Positions 22,964 through 34,900 of a DNA stretch of 64,000 bases are shown piece after piece. The notes beneath the pieces were generated by a model. It ran no database searches. It had not been told where the DNA came from and worked only from the letters and a program-made list of their open reading frames with translations. The stretch spans positions 1,426,001 through 1,490,000 of the forward strand of contig CATNEN010000007.1 of the NCBI GenBank assembly GCA_950097015.1, given 5' to 3'. The translations under genes were made by a program, and so were the position numbers. This DNA comes from Macrostomum hystrix. Lineage: Eukaryota > Platyhelminthes > Macrostomidae. Within the stretch, counting starts at the first letter, position 1. Each line of letters begins with the position of its first letter.

Positions 22964-23948
22964 CCCTAATGGACTGGGGAGAAGGGTGTGTCGCCCAATG
23001 GACTGGGGAGAAGGGTGTGTAGCCTCATGGACTGGGCAGAAGGGTGTGTTGCCCAATGGACTGGGGAGAAGGGTGTGTAGCCTAATGGACTGGGGAGAAG
23101 GGTGTGTAGCCTAATGGACTGGGGAGAAGAATGTGTAGCCTCATGGACTGGGCAGAAGGGTGTGTTGCCCAATGGACTGGGGAGAAGGGTGTGTCGTCTA
23201 ATGGACTGGGGAGAAGGGTGTGTAGCCTCATGTACTGGGCAGAAGGGTGTGTACCCCAATGGACTGGGTAGAAGGGTGTGTAGCCTAATGGACTGGGGAG
23301 AAGGGTGTGTAGCCCAATGGACTGGGGAGAAGAATGTGTAGCCTCATGGACTGGGCAGAAGGGTGTGTTGCCCAATGGACTGGGGAGAAGGGTGTGTAGC
23401 CTAATGGACTGGGGAGAAGGGTGTGTAGCCTAATGGACTGGGGAGAAGAATGTGTAGCCTCATGGACTGGGCAGAAGGGTGTGTTGCCCAATGGACTGGG
23501 TAGAAGGGTGTGTAGCCTCATGGACTGAGTAGAAGGGTGTGTCGCCTAATGGACTGGGGAGAAGGGTGTGTAGCCCAATGGACTGGGTAGAAGGGTGTGT
23601 AGCCTCATGGACTGGGGAGAAGGGTGTGTCGCCTAATGGACTGGGGAGAAGGGTGTGTAGCCCAATGGACTGGGGAGAAAAGTGTGTCGCCTAATGGACT
23701 GGGGAGAAGGGTGTGTAGCCCAATGGACTGGGTAGAAGGGTGTGTAGCCTAATGGACTGGGGAGAAGGGTGTGTAGCCTCATGGACTGGGCAGAAGGGTG
23801 TGTAGCCTAATGGACTGGGGAGAAGGGTGTGTAGCCTCATGGACTGGGGAGAAGGGTGTGTAGCCCAATGGACTGGGTAGAAGGGTGTGTAGCCTAATGG
23901 ACTGGGGAGAAGGGTGTGTCGCCTAATGGACTGGGGAGAAGGGTGTGT
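22964..23948. repeat. 29-bp minisatellite, block 3, about 34 copies
   Basis: The same unit as block 1 with variants GTCGCC/GTAGCC/GTTGCC, GGGCAGAAG/GGGTAGAAG. The sequence CATGGACTGGGG is also found in the body of the SINE, suggesting that the unit came from it. Confidence 0.93.
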
Positions 23949-24554
23949 AGTGATGCCTACTCGTATCTATGTGATGTCTAATTTAAACTAATTTTGTTTT
24001 GATATCATCCAGTGATTTATTGCTGACAGAGATTTAAATCTGTGAACCCAGCAATTATCTCATGTTTCCATTTGGCTAATTTGCAAAGCAATATTTAAAT
24101 TTCTGTAGGGTGATATTTGTTCAAAGCGCAACGCAACTAAACTTAGATTGATACATTTTTCAGCCAATGCTCTGGTACACACAGAAGCAAGTGCAATGCT
24201 AAAGCTTTTATCTACGTACATGAAGGTAGATGGATGGGCACTGTTATTTTTTGAGACACTAATCCCTACGTCTGTTTCAGTCAATTAAGCGAACAGAGAC
24301 TGTCCTACATTACAGGTGGCATTGACTGACAGTCTGAATAACCAGTTCTGTTAATCAATATTTTAGTAGCAGTACGAAGTCGTGCATTTTGCTCTTCTGT
24401 TACACTACGGTAGTATTTTCTCCAATGATAATAAATTTTTTGGTCTTTTTATACTTCTATATTAACAACTATGCATTCACACTTTCTGAAAGTAAGCTCG
24501 TATTTACGAGGTTATATTATTAATTAAACGTTTAGGATTTTATTATGGAATTGT

Positions 24555-24705
24555 CTTGTCACGTGACAAGTCAAGGTCACTTGCTTGCGCCGAGATTGGT
24601 TTTATATCGTTTTCCATTAAATATTCTATAAATAGCATCAACTGATGACCCGTTGGCCTGTCACATGACCAGAAAAGGTCAGTCACGTGCCTGGCTCGAG
24701 AATGG
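24555..24705. promoter_or_regulatory. Duplicated E-box / nuclear-receptor half-site module
   Basis: 24555-24570 is a perfect 16-bp palindrome, CTTGTCACGTGACAAG, containing GTCACGTGAC (the consensus bound by TFEB/MiT-type bHLH-ZIP factors). It is followed at once by TCAAGGTCA, an NR5A/ERR-type extended half-site. About 103 bp further a diverged copy reads TGTCACATGACCAG...AAGGTCAGTCACGTG, and both copies end GAGA(T/A)TGGTT. Function inferred from motif knowledge only. Confidence 0.3.
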
Positions 24706-25580
24706 TTAAAGTCGAGTGTGATATTTTGACTTAGGTCTCTCTTTACGTTGAGATTCCTAAATGAGGTCGGGTGTCCTACTCTTTGTGAGAGATTCCCTTT
24801 TCGCAACTCGAAAATAACGAAGACAAGACGATTCAAATCCCAAGCTAAACAGCTGATATTTAAGTGTTAATCAGTAAATAAGAGAAAGCTATGATCACTG
24901 ATCAATTCCCCTGGCAGCGCTCTTTTCGTCCCCTGCCAGGTACTGTACTTAATTCAATCCAATTCACAATTCGCACTAACAAAATCTCGATAACCGCAAC
25001 ACAAAACACGAACTCTACTCGATAATACGACACGATAAACAACACAAATAAATCCTAGACAAACAGATAGTCCCTATAACAAACAAGACAAATAACGCGA
25101 AACCTAACCAAAATCCCTAACATAAAACCGAGGCGACCAGCAAGCACTTCTGCACTATGGCACAACGATAGTTCTATCGTGCCACACCTAATGTCTGTTC
25201 GACGGCGTCCCACCGATGATTGTCGGCGATATGGAGAGTGCTTCCGTGCTTGCCAATCCCTATCTAACACTCCGTCAGCAGTTGGCCAGACGTACCGAGC
25301 TCAGCGCAAGCTACTTACTGACGTGGGGTTGAGTGTGGGGGTTTTCTTTGACTAACTAGTTGGACCGGTTTACCTGTCCCGGTATCTATTTACTAGGATG
25401 CGTAACACGAATGAGAACAATATCAAGATCAAGAGCAAGAGCAAGGTCGAACGCGAGACCAGAATCACATGAGAACAATATTTCAGCGCAATAGTCAGTT
25501 TTATAGTCAAGCGCCCGCCCCAGCCCTCATCAAAGCCTGGGTGCCGGCCGCGCCGCTTGTTCTTCTGCCAGGTCGACCCT

Positions 25581-25598
25581 GCCGGTTAACGAACCGGC
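25581..25598. other. Short perfect hairpin
   Basis: GCCGGTT-AACG-AACCGGC, a 7-bp stem with a 4-nt loop, inside the GC-rich stretch 25500-25760. No further support for a function. Confidence 0.3.
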
Positions 25599-26384
25599 TG
25601 CTGATTGGCCCGGCTCGGGGTGTCGCACTTAAGTCGGTTCACTTCAATCGGCTAGCCGTCCTCCCATTGGTTGGGCCCACCAGACCAGGGCTAGTCTGAT
25701 GCCTTGGCTGTAGAGCAGGGGTGACCGGCCGGTCGCGTGTTAGGCCTGGCTGGGGTGCGCATGTACAAACAACTAACCTATCAGATACATTAAAATAATT
25801 CATAATATTGACGTGCGCGAATAAGTTACTACAAGTAGAAATATACGCATTATAAAAACATGCCGACACTACACATGCCGGCATTTTTTTTAGTTTTGTA
25901 TTCTTTTCTACTTGTGAGAATGAAAGGAAGGAAATTAAAGCCGAAATGAATGCAAAAAAGAGGCGAATTTCAGATGTTAAATATAATATTTTTCCGATTT
26001 TCTGTTACCGCGGAACAAACAAAGCGAGAGCGATAGATACCGAGTGGACTCAAGAATGGAAAGTGGAATAAGCCATTCGATGCTGACAGGAAATTGCGAC
26101 TTTGCAAGTTGCCTGGTGTTGGGGAAAATGACCCAAAGGCACACTTAAAATTTCTAACAACTTTGCAAAGATGACTGGAAATTGAATTTTTCTAACGTCT
26201 GGAAAAACTGTTAGCGTGTATTTTGCTAAGGTGATCACTTGGAAACTGAGTGGGACAATACAAATTTTAGAGTAGTTTGAAATAAGATCTTTCAATTTTC
26301 TTTGCTCCTTGCAGGGGGCTAGAATTTGCTAGTCTACTACACTAAAACCGATTCTATTTTATTAACTTGAAGTTCGCATCTGTT

Positions 26385-26455
26385 GAAGGGATTCGAACTG
26401 CACTATATTCGGCACAGTTGCAGCTCGCTTTACCGAGGCACGCAAGAAAGCTCTA
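26385..26455 (-). repeat. tRNA-like remnant
   Basis: The minus strand reads GTGCCTCGGTAAAGCGAG (A-box-like) and, about 35 nt on, CAGTTCGAATCCC (B-box-like). The arms do not fold into a clean cloverleaf by eye. Probably the head of an old tRNA-derived SINE. Confidence 0.3.
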
Positions 26456-27634
26456 AGGGGAGAAAAAGATTAATTATTAGCTGCCGAGTGACCTGGCTGC
26501 AGAGGCGGCATGCAGCTTCCTGCTACTAATTAGGCTCTGGCAACTGCGAGCTGAGCCCGGAGTGCCGAATTTGATTGGACCATTGTGTTGCTGTGGCCTT
26601 CCAAACTCTGAGAACACAATCTGTATTCGTGATACAAATGCACGAAACATTGCCTACGTATCGCACTGGGAAAGGCTCAAAAGAGACGCAACTCGAAAGG
26701 CTGACTTGAAAGCTAGCTTATAGTCAATAAGTAGTTACTTTAATTCCGGTAGAAATGAAAGACGTGTGGCCGCTAATCTGTTAAAATTTATATTCGCTAA
26801 TTTTTCTTGTTTGCAATGGTAAATAAATATTTTTTTGTTTTCATTCTTTAATTTTATTCGGTAAAAATTTCACTTCCTAACAATCTAATATCCCTAACAA
26901 TATTTAGTTGTCAACGATCATTCCATTATAGCTTGTATGTGTTACTTCCATTTCCCACTATAATAAGACGAAATTAAACTTCTTAAAGTTGCACTTCAGA
27001 GCACCTGATAGATTGCTTGCTTCACGTTTACAATTCGAAATCGTAACTAGTTCTTTGTTTAAAACCGTTAATTTCTATCTTCATAGAGAATCGTTACTTT
27101 TTTAAAGTTGTCCTTTGCATCCGCTACTATCAATAATCATAATTTGTTTTGTGTGACAATTTTTCTACTTTCTAACGCGTCTGAAGACCTTCCGCTACTA
27201 TTTTAAATCGTTACTTTTCGCTTTGACCTCAATAAAAGTTAGACAGAAATAAATATTGAAAGACAAACTATAGATGAAAAGAAAAGCAAAGAAAGCCGCT
27301 TGTCTTGAGTACCCTGCCCTCGTCTTGGAAACTGGATGAAACAGATGAAGAGCAAGAGGACAATGAAGACCTGAGCGCAGACTCCAGATGACAAAGAGAC
27401 ATTCTTCAATGAAATCTAGACTTTCTAGGTGGTGGATTGCTTAAAATGAACACTCAGCATTTTACTTTGGCTTTAGAATTGACAAACCGAATCTTAGCGA
27501 CTTCTGTGCGTGCTGCATCATGTTTGAGATCTAGAGAAAGGGAGAGAGAGGGAGCCGTACATGTTTCTGACCTCCCAAACAGTCAAACTCTGGCGCGATT
27601 CGCTGCCTCTGACGGCCAACCAATGGCAGAGGTG

Positions 27635-27664
27635 CTCACACGCACACACGCACACACACACACA
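27635..27664. repeat. CA-rich microsatellite
   Basis: An interrupted run of CA/CG dinucleotides (CACGCACACACGCACACACA...). Confidence 0.8.
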
Positions 27665-27885
27665 AACCCCGCGTTCCATATGTGAATTGGAAAGAGTTAA
27701 ATTTGCTTAGAGTCTAAGAATTCTCCGGCATTTATTTATCATCTCATTGTCGTGAGTGTCTTCAAATTCTCAGTCAATTGAAACTTCCTTCAGCTGGAAG
27801 TTTACCTATTCACCTGCTCTGCAGTGTGGTGCTGACAGGCTGTGCGTGATTATAGAGGTATGTTATCTAGATAGATTAGATAAGT

Positions 27886-28880
27886 TAAATCATTCTAGAT
27901 GGGGGTCATGGAGAACTCAAAATGGGATATAAATCATTCTAGATGGGGTCATGGAGAACTCAAAATGGGATACAAATCATCCTAGATGGGGTCATGGAGA
28001 ACTCAAAATGGGATATAAATCATTCTAGATGGGATCATGGATAACTCAAAATGGGATATAAATCATTCTAGATGGGGTCATGGAGAACTCAAAATGGGAT
28101 ACAAATCATCCTAGATGGGGTCATGGAGAACTCAAAATGGGATATAAATCATTCTAGATGGGATCATGGATAACTCAAAATGGGATATAAATCATTCTAG
28201 ATGGGGTCATGGATAACTCAAAATGGGATATAAATCATTCTAGATGGGGTCATGGATAACTCAAAATGGGATATAAATCATTCTAGATGGGGTCATGGAT
28301 AACTCAAAATGGGATATAAATCATTCTAGATGGGATCATGGATAACTCAAAATTGGATACAAATCATTCTAGATGGGATCATGGATAACTCAAAATGGGA
28401 TACAAATCATTCTAGATGGGGTCATGGATAACTCAAAATGGGATATAAATCATTCTAGATGGGGTCATGGATAACTCAAAATGGGATATAAATCATTCTA
28501 GATGGGATCATGGATAACACAAAATTGGGTACAAATCATTCTAGATGGGATCATGGATAACTCAAAATGGGATATAAATCATCCTAGATGGGATCATGGA
28601 TAACTCAAAATTGGATACAAATCATTCTAGATGGGGTCATGGAGAACTCAAAATGGAATACAAATCATTCTAGATGGGGTCATGGATAACTCAAAATGGG
28701 ATATAAATCATTCTAGATGGGGTCATGGATAACTCAAAATGGGATATAAATCATTCTAGATGGGATCATGGATAACACAAAATTGGGTACAAATCATTCT
28801 AGATGGGATCATGGATAACTCAAAATGGGATATAAATCATTCTAGATGGGATCATGGATAACTCAAAATGGGATATAAAT
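27886..28880. repeat. 43-bp minisatellite, about 23 copies
   Basis: Unit AAATCATTCTAGATGGGATC + ATGGATAACTCAAAATGGGATAT. The 43-bp period was measured between AAATCAT words (27931, 27974). Variants GGGGTC/GGGATC and GAGAAC/GATAAC occur in blocks. It ends about 115 bp before the start codon of the channel gene. Confidence 0.94.
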
Positions 28881-28997
28881 CCTTCTATGAAGTAGATAGA
28901 ATTATGAATTATATTATTAGAATTATACTTAACCCTGAATTGTTTTTAAATTTCGTTAGATACACAATTCTGAGTGAAAAAAAATATTTTCAGAACA

Positions 28998-31900
28998 ATG
29001 TCCAGCGATCAGCCCAGCCTCACCATCGGCTACTTCAGTCATCCGCCATTCTCCGACTTTGTCCACAATCACGTCGAGGGCGTCTTCTGGGATTTGGTCA
29101 AGGTCGCCCTGAACGGCTGTCTGTACGATTCGTCTACGGGCCCGCCGAGGCCTCGTTTTCAGCGCTATGAAAACGAGGACAGCCTACTGAGATACGGATT
29201 ATCCAGCTGCAACCTCAGCTTCCCCATCACTGGGACCCCGCTGTACAACCGACTGGACACAGATGCCTCCTTCATCCCCATAATCAGTTCCCCAGGTGAG
29301 AGACTGAATGATCCCCATAATCAGTTCCCCAGGTTAGAGACTGAATGATCCCCATAATCAGTTCTCCAGGTGAGAGACTGAATGATCCCCATAATCAGTT
29401 CTCCAGGTGAGAGACTGAATGATCCCCATAATCAGTTCTCCAGGTGAGAGACTGAATGATCCCCATAATCAGTTCTCCAGGTGAGAGACTGAATGATCCC
29501 CATAATCAGTTCTCCAGGTGAGAGACTGAATGATCCCCATAATCAGTTCTCCAGGTGAGAGACTGAATGATCCCCATAATCAGTTCTCCAGGTGAGAGAC
29601 TGAATGATCCCCATAATCAGTTCTCCAGGTGAGAGACTGAATGATCCCCATAATCAGTTCACCAGGTTGATCCCCATAATCAGTTCTCCAGGTGAGACTG
29701 AATGATCCACATAATCAGTTCCCCAGGTGAGAGACTGAATGATCCCCATAATCAGTTCTCCAGGTGAGAGACTGAATGATCCCCATAATCAGTTCACCAG
29801 GTTGATCCCCATAATCAGTTCTCCAGGTGAGACTGAATGATCCACATAATCAGTTCCCCAGGTGAGAGACTGAATGATCCCCATAATCAGTTCTCCAGGT
29901 GAGAGACTGAATGATCCCCATAATCAGTTCCCCAGGTTAGAGACTGAATGATCCCCATAATCAGTTCTCCAGGTGAGAGACTGAATGATCCCCATAATCA
30001 GTTCTCCAGGTGAGAGACTGAATGATCCCCATAATCAGTTCCCCAGGTTAGAGACTGAATGATCCCATAATCAGTTCCCCAGGTGAGAGACTGAATGATC
30101 CCCATAATCAGTTCCCCAGGTTAGAGACTGAATGATCCCCATAATCAGTTCTCCAGGTGAGAGACTGAATGATCCCCATAATCAGTTCTCCAGGTGAGAG
30201 ACTGAATGATCCCCATAATCAGTTCCCCAGGTTAGAGACTGAATGATCCCATAATCAGTTCTCCAGGTGAGAGACTGAATGATCCCCATAATCAGTTCTC
30301 CAGGTGAGAGACTGAATGATCCCCATAATCAGTTCACCAGGTTGATCCCCATAATCAGTTCTCCAGGTGAGACTGAATGATCCACATAATCAGTTCCCCA
30401 GGTGAGAGACTGAATGATCCCCATAATGAGTTCTCCAGGTGAGAGACTGAATGATCCCCATAATCAGTTCCCCAGGTTGATCCCCATAATCAGTTCTCCA
30501 GGTGAGACTGAATGATCCACATAATCAGTTCCCCAGGTTGATCCCCATAATCAGTTCTCCAGGTGAGACTGAATGATCCACATAATCAGTTCCCCAGGTT
30601 GATCCCCATAATCAGTTCTCCAGGTGAGACTGAATGATCCACATAATCAGTTCCCCAGGTGAGAGACTGAATGATCCCCATAATCAGCTTCCACAGGTGA
30701 GCCTGTGTGATCCCCATAATCAGTTCCCCAGGTGAGAGACTGATTGATCCCCATAGTCAGTTTCCCAAGGTGAGTGTCTAAATGATCCCCATAATCCCCA
30801 GTAATGTAGCGCGAAATGATTAGCCCTTTCCATTTAGACACGTAGTTCAATTTTGTTAGATTTTTTCTCGTTCCCTTGTTTTTTAGCAGCCAAGATTTGT
30901 TATCCTATCTTACAGTCAGGTCTCTTATCTCACTCTGGGGTTCTTAAATCTCTCGCTTTCATTTAAACATTATTTCACACTTTTTTCTGTCGCCCTAGAC
31001 TCCCTCACTTCTAATCAATCAATCACCTATTTATTTCTCCTATCTTCTCCTCTCCGCTCCTCATATTCCCTCACCCTCTCCCATTCTCCCCTCACCCTCT
31101 CTATTCTCCCTCACCAACTCCGATCTCCCCTCACCCTCTCCCATTCTCATCTCACCCTCTCCCATTCTCCCCTCACCCTCTCTATTCTCCCTCACCAACT
31201 CCGATCTCCCCTCACCCTCTCCCATTCTCCCCTCACCCTCTCCCATTCTCCCTTCACCCTCTCCCATCTCCCCTCACCCTCTCCCATTCTCCCCTCACCC
31301 ACTCCCATTCTCATCTCACCCTCTCCCATCTCCCCTCACCCACTCCCATTCTCCCCTCACCCACTCCCATCTCCCCTCATCCACTCTCATGTCCCTGAAC
31401 CTCTCCTTTTTCTTTGTACCTTTTTGTTCTTAGCGTTCCTAGAAACAATTCCTACGCTTTTCTCATCTGCGCGATGCGATCCATTTTTCAGACGTCACCG
31501 AATCCGGCAATTTTCCTAGAAACCGCGCACGAATTCCGGGAAACCCCGCGCCCGTGCCGCACAGAAATTAGTTAAAGCTACCAGAGCCTGCTTATTCACT
31601 TGCTCTCTCTGGGGTTGTGCTGCGGTGAGGAAAGTGCAACAGCCCCGAGGGACGCTTGACAATGACCAGTGCTGGCAGCACTGGCTATACAAAGTGGGCT
31701 GCCCTGGCCGAATATCATATTTTTGTTCGGCCGAAGCTTAAGTTCGAATCCGGAACCTTTTTTTCTCTTTCCGCCGCCCGCCTCCCCCCCCCCCCGCAGT
31801 GACAGAAAAATATCAGATACCCGCCCCCTGACTGGTCCATTCCAGATGTTTATCGACTCCCGAAGCAGCCTGCCTCCAATGTCCGGTCGACCTAACCCTC

Positions 31901-34900
31901 TCCATAGAGTTTTTTTCCCTCTCAATGGTCTGGCTAAATCCCACAGTTTCAAATGACCGCTGAAAGCTGTAGGTCCCATGGATTTTAACTGACGAATAAC
32001 ATATTTTATTATACAAGCGGATCAGTGCTGTGACCTCGCTGACCTCATGGCCGCTTCTGCTATTACAGTTATCTAACTCTTTTATTTCTTAAATGGATTT
32101 TGTTCGACGCTTGGTGAATAGGCTTAGGCCATAGACTAAAGCAAACTGTCGAGAGGCTAATAGACACGGGCTTGCAGCCTGCCAGTACTTTAAAGCTATA
32201 GTTTCTCGTCTATTTTAAAGTGGCTCTGTTTTGTACTTTTACTTTAGCGAAAGCAAACAAGCAAAATAATCGAATCAATATTTTGGTATCTTGTTTGTCT
32301 AGAGTGGAGAGACTGCAAGTTGTCTAACAGGTTTGCTTGACCATCGTTTCTTTAGCAATCCTAATTAGATTGTCTATATAGGTTTCTCTCTTAAAACTAA
32401 TTACAGTGATCGCCTCATGAATTAAAGAAAACAATTTACTTCTCTGTCACAATGAATTTGACGTCAGTTCAAATCATTCGAAATTATGCACTGATTTTAT
32501 CCACTTTGTTAAATAGACCAAGTGTTTCAGCATTCGGCATTCCGAATCGATTTGAAATGTGGTCTCTTATTCGAGTTTTTTCGAAAAACAATATGAAAAA
32601 ACTGTGAAGTTATTTTAAATATCCACCCCACACCTTTCTCTCATCTGCAATTTTATGTCGACCTAACATGCCCACATCACACCGCCTCACTTTGATTGGG
32701 TGTCAGTTCAAGGTCATGCTAATTTTAAATTCGCTTCGCTTTTACATTTTATCACGACGAACCCACCCCAAACCCTTGCTTCCCTCATTACTGTATATAG
32801 TCGATCATATTTCCACCTCACGCCATCTCGCTCTCATTGGCTCTTAGTTCAAGGTCGATGCTATTTTTAGACTCAACCCACCCCAACCCCCTCCGTCATC
32901 CAAGGCGCCGTGTGGCTGGACCCCACAGCGGGCCCGCACCAGACTAGCATGGCCCAACTGAGAGTGATCGGTCAGGCTTGGCCGCTACTGCTCATCATCA
33001 TTGTCTCCTGTTCATTTGCCGCGGTGCTTGTTTGGTTCATGGTGAGGATTTCCGTAGATTTCTTTGGCTTGCTTTTTGAGGCTTGTGACCAACGGACAAC
33101 CCGCATTCGATCTTCAGATCTTTTTTGTGCCGCGTTTAAGATCAAAGAATCTGAAAGAGGATTTCCTGATCAATGGATAGGATTATAAAGTCACTCAGTT
33201 GTACGAGTAAATCCCGTTTGAAAAAACTCAAACAAAATATCAACAGAGCGTAAAAACTCTGAAATTTAATCTCTGAGGGCCTCTTTGGTTTCTACAATGT
33301 GCTGAAGAGGACAAGATTTTTGTTGAATGTGGCCTTTGCTTCTGTCTGACTTCATGTTTTCCTAGATTTCTTTTCACAATTCAACAAATGTGGATATTAG
33401 AAGCACGGGGATCAGACATTGGGGATGTGAGACATTGGGGATGTGAGACATTGGGGATGTAAGACATTGGGGATGTGAGACACTGGGGATGTGAGACATT
33501 GGGGATGTGAGACATTGGGGATGTGAGACATTGGGGATGTGAGACACTGGGGATGTGAGACATTGGGGATGTGAGACACTGGGGATGTGAGACATTGGGG
33601 ATGTGAGACATTGGGGATGTGAGACACTGGGGATGTGAGACATTGGGGATGTGAGACATTGGGGATGTGAGACACTGGGGATGTGAGACACTGGGGATGT
33701 GAGACACTGGGGATGTGAGACATTGGGGATGTGAGACACTGGGGATGTAAGACACTGGGGATGTGAGACACTGGGGATGTGAGACATTGGGGATGTAAGA
33801 CACTGGGGATGTGAGACACTGGGGATGTGAGACACTGGGGATGTGAGACATTGGGGATGTGAGACATTGGGGATGTGAGACACTGGGGATGTGAGACATT
33901 GGGGATGTGAGACATTGGGGATGTGAGACACTGGGGATGTGAGACACTGGGGATGTGAGACACTGGGGATGTGAGACATTGGGGATGTAAGACACTGGGG
34001 ATGTGAGACACTGGGGATGTGAGACATTGGGGATGTGGAAGATTGGGGATGAGACATTGGGGATGTGAATATTGATGTTATGGGACTTTCTTAGCAGCTT
34101 TGGGGCATTTTTAAATGAATCTAGATAGAAAACGGACTGAATGCTTTTAACTTAAAAAATTTTTTTGTCACTTTCAGTTGTCGCAGAAACCTACCCATCC
34201 CTGATTGTCATTTCCCCAACAGGAGCGGCTGAGAAATCCCCAGGAATTTCCCAGACCGTTCGTGCGCGGCTTCTGGGAGGGCTGGTGGTGGGCCTTCATC
34301 ACCATGACAACCGTCGGGTAAGCGGTCCATTGTCTTCAATTCTCCAAAGTCGCTCTACCCGCTGATCCTCAGCCTCAACGTGAATATTCCCTTGGGGGGG
34401 GGCAAGGCCCGCCTCTCTGAAGCTGCAGAGCCCTGCCGGTGTGAGACGAAGAAGAGGTGAAAATCATTGAGAGCCAGCGAGAGGATGCAGAACAGTTTTT
34501 TTTCTTTCACGCGGTCGATGCTGCCTGGCGTCCCCAACGCGAGTTTTAGTTATCCCAAATTCTCGCTGCTCGCATAATGAATTCGATCGATTTCAAGCAA
34601 CCAGTGGTTGAGGCTGTTCTCACATTGCAATGAATTATTGATGCCTCCGAGTGCTTTGAGAGTTCTTCAGTTTGGCTCGCCCTTGTGGCGGTGGGGGTCG
34701 ATGCAAATTCACTTCTGAACTACTTTTTATTGTCGCTCGCAGAAAATAGATTTAGAAGCTGAATTGAACGGAAATCTGAATTCATTTAGTCTATTGCTTC
34801 CTTTTGTAGTTTGCCGACAAAGAACTCGCCATCGAAATGCTATTATATTCTGCATTGCAGCTACGGCGATCGGTCGCCGAAGACCATCTGCGGCCGTCTA

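Larger units (their letters stand above)
23949..27885. other. Four kilobases of unique DNA without a recognisable gene
   Basis: Short frames only; none shows a domain, signal peptide or convincing splice partners. Distinct items are listed separately: an E-box module pair (24555-24705), a hairpin (25581-25598), a tRNA-like remnant (26385-26455) and a CA microsatellite (27635-27664). 25500-25760 is GC-rich and holds CCAAT-type words (GATTGGCC, CCATTGGTTGG), so a promoter is possible. An exon of the downstream channel gene could be hidden here. Confidence 0.4.

Noticed and set aside
33374-34057. Three overlapping minus-strand frames with SHIPSVSHPQCL
   Set aside because: 16-bp repeat read in rotating frames, antisense inside an intron of the channel gene.
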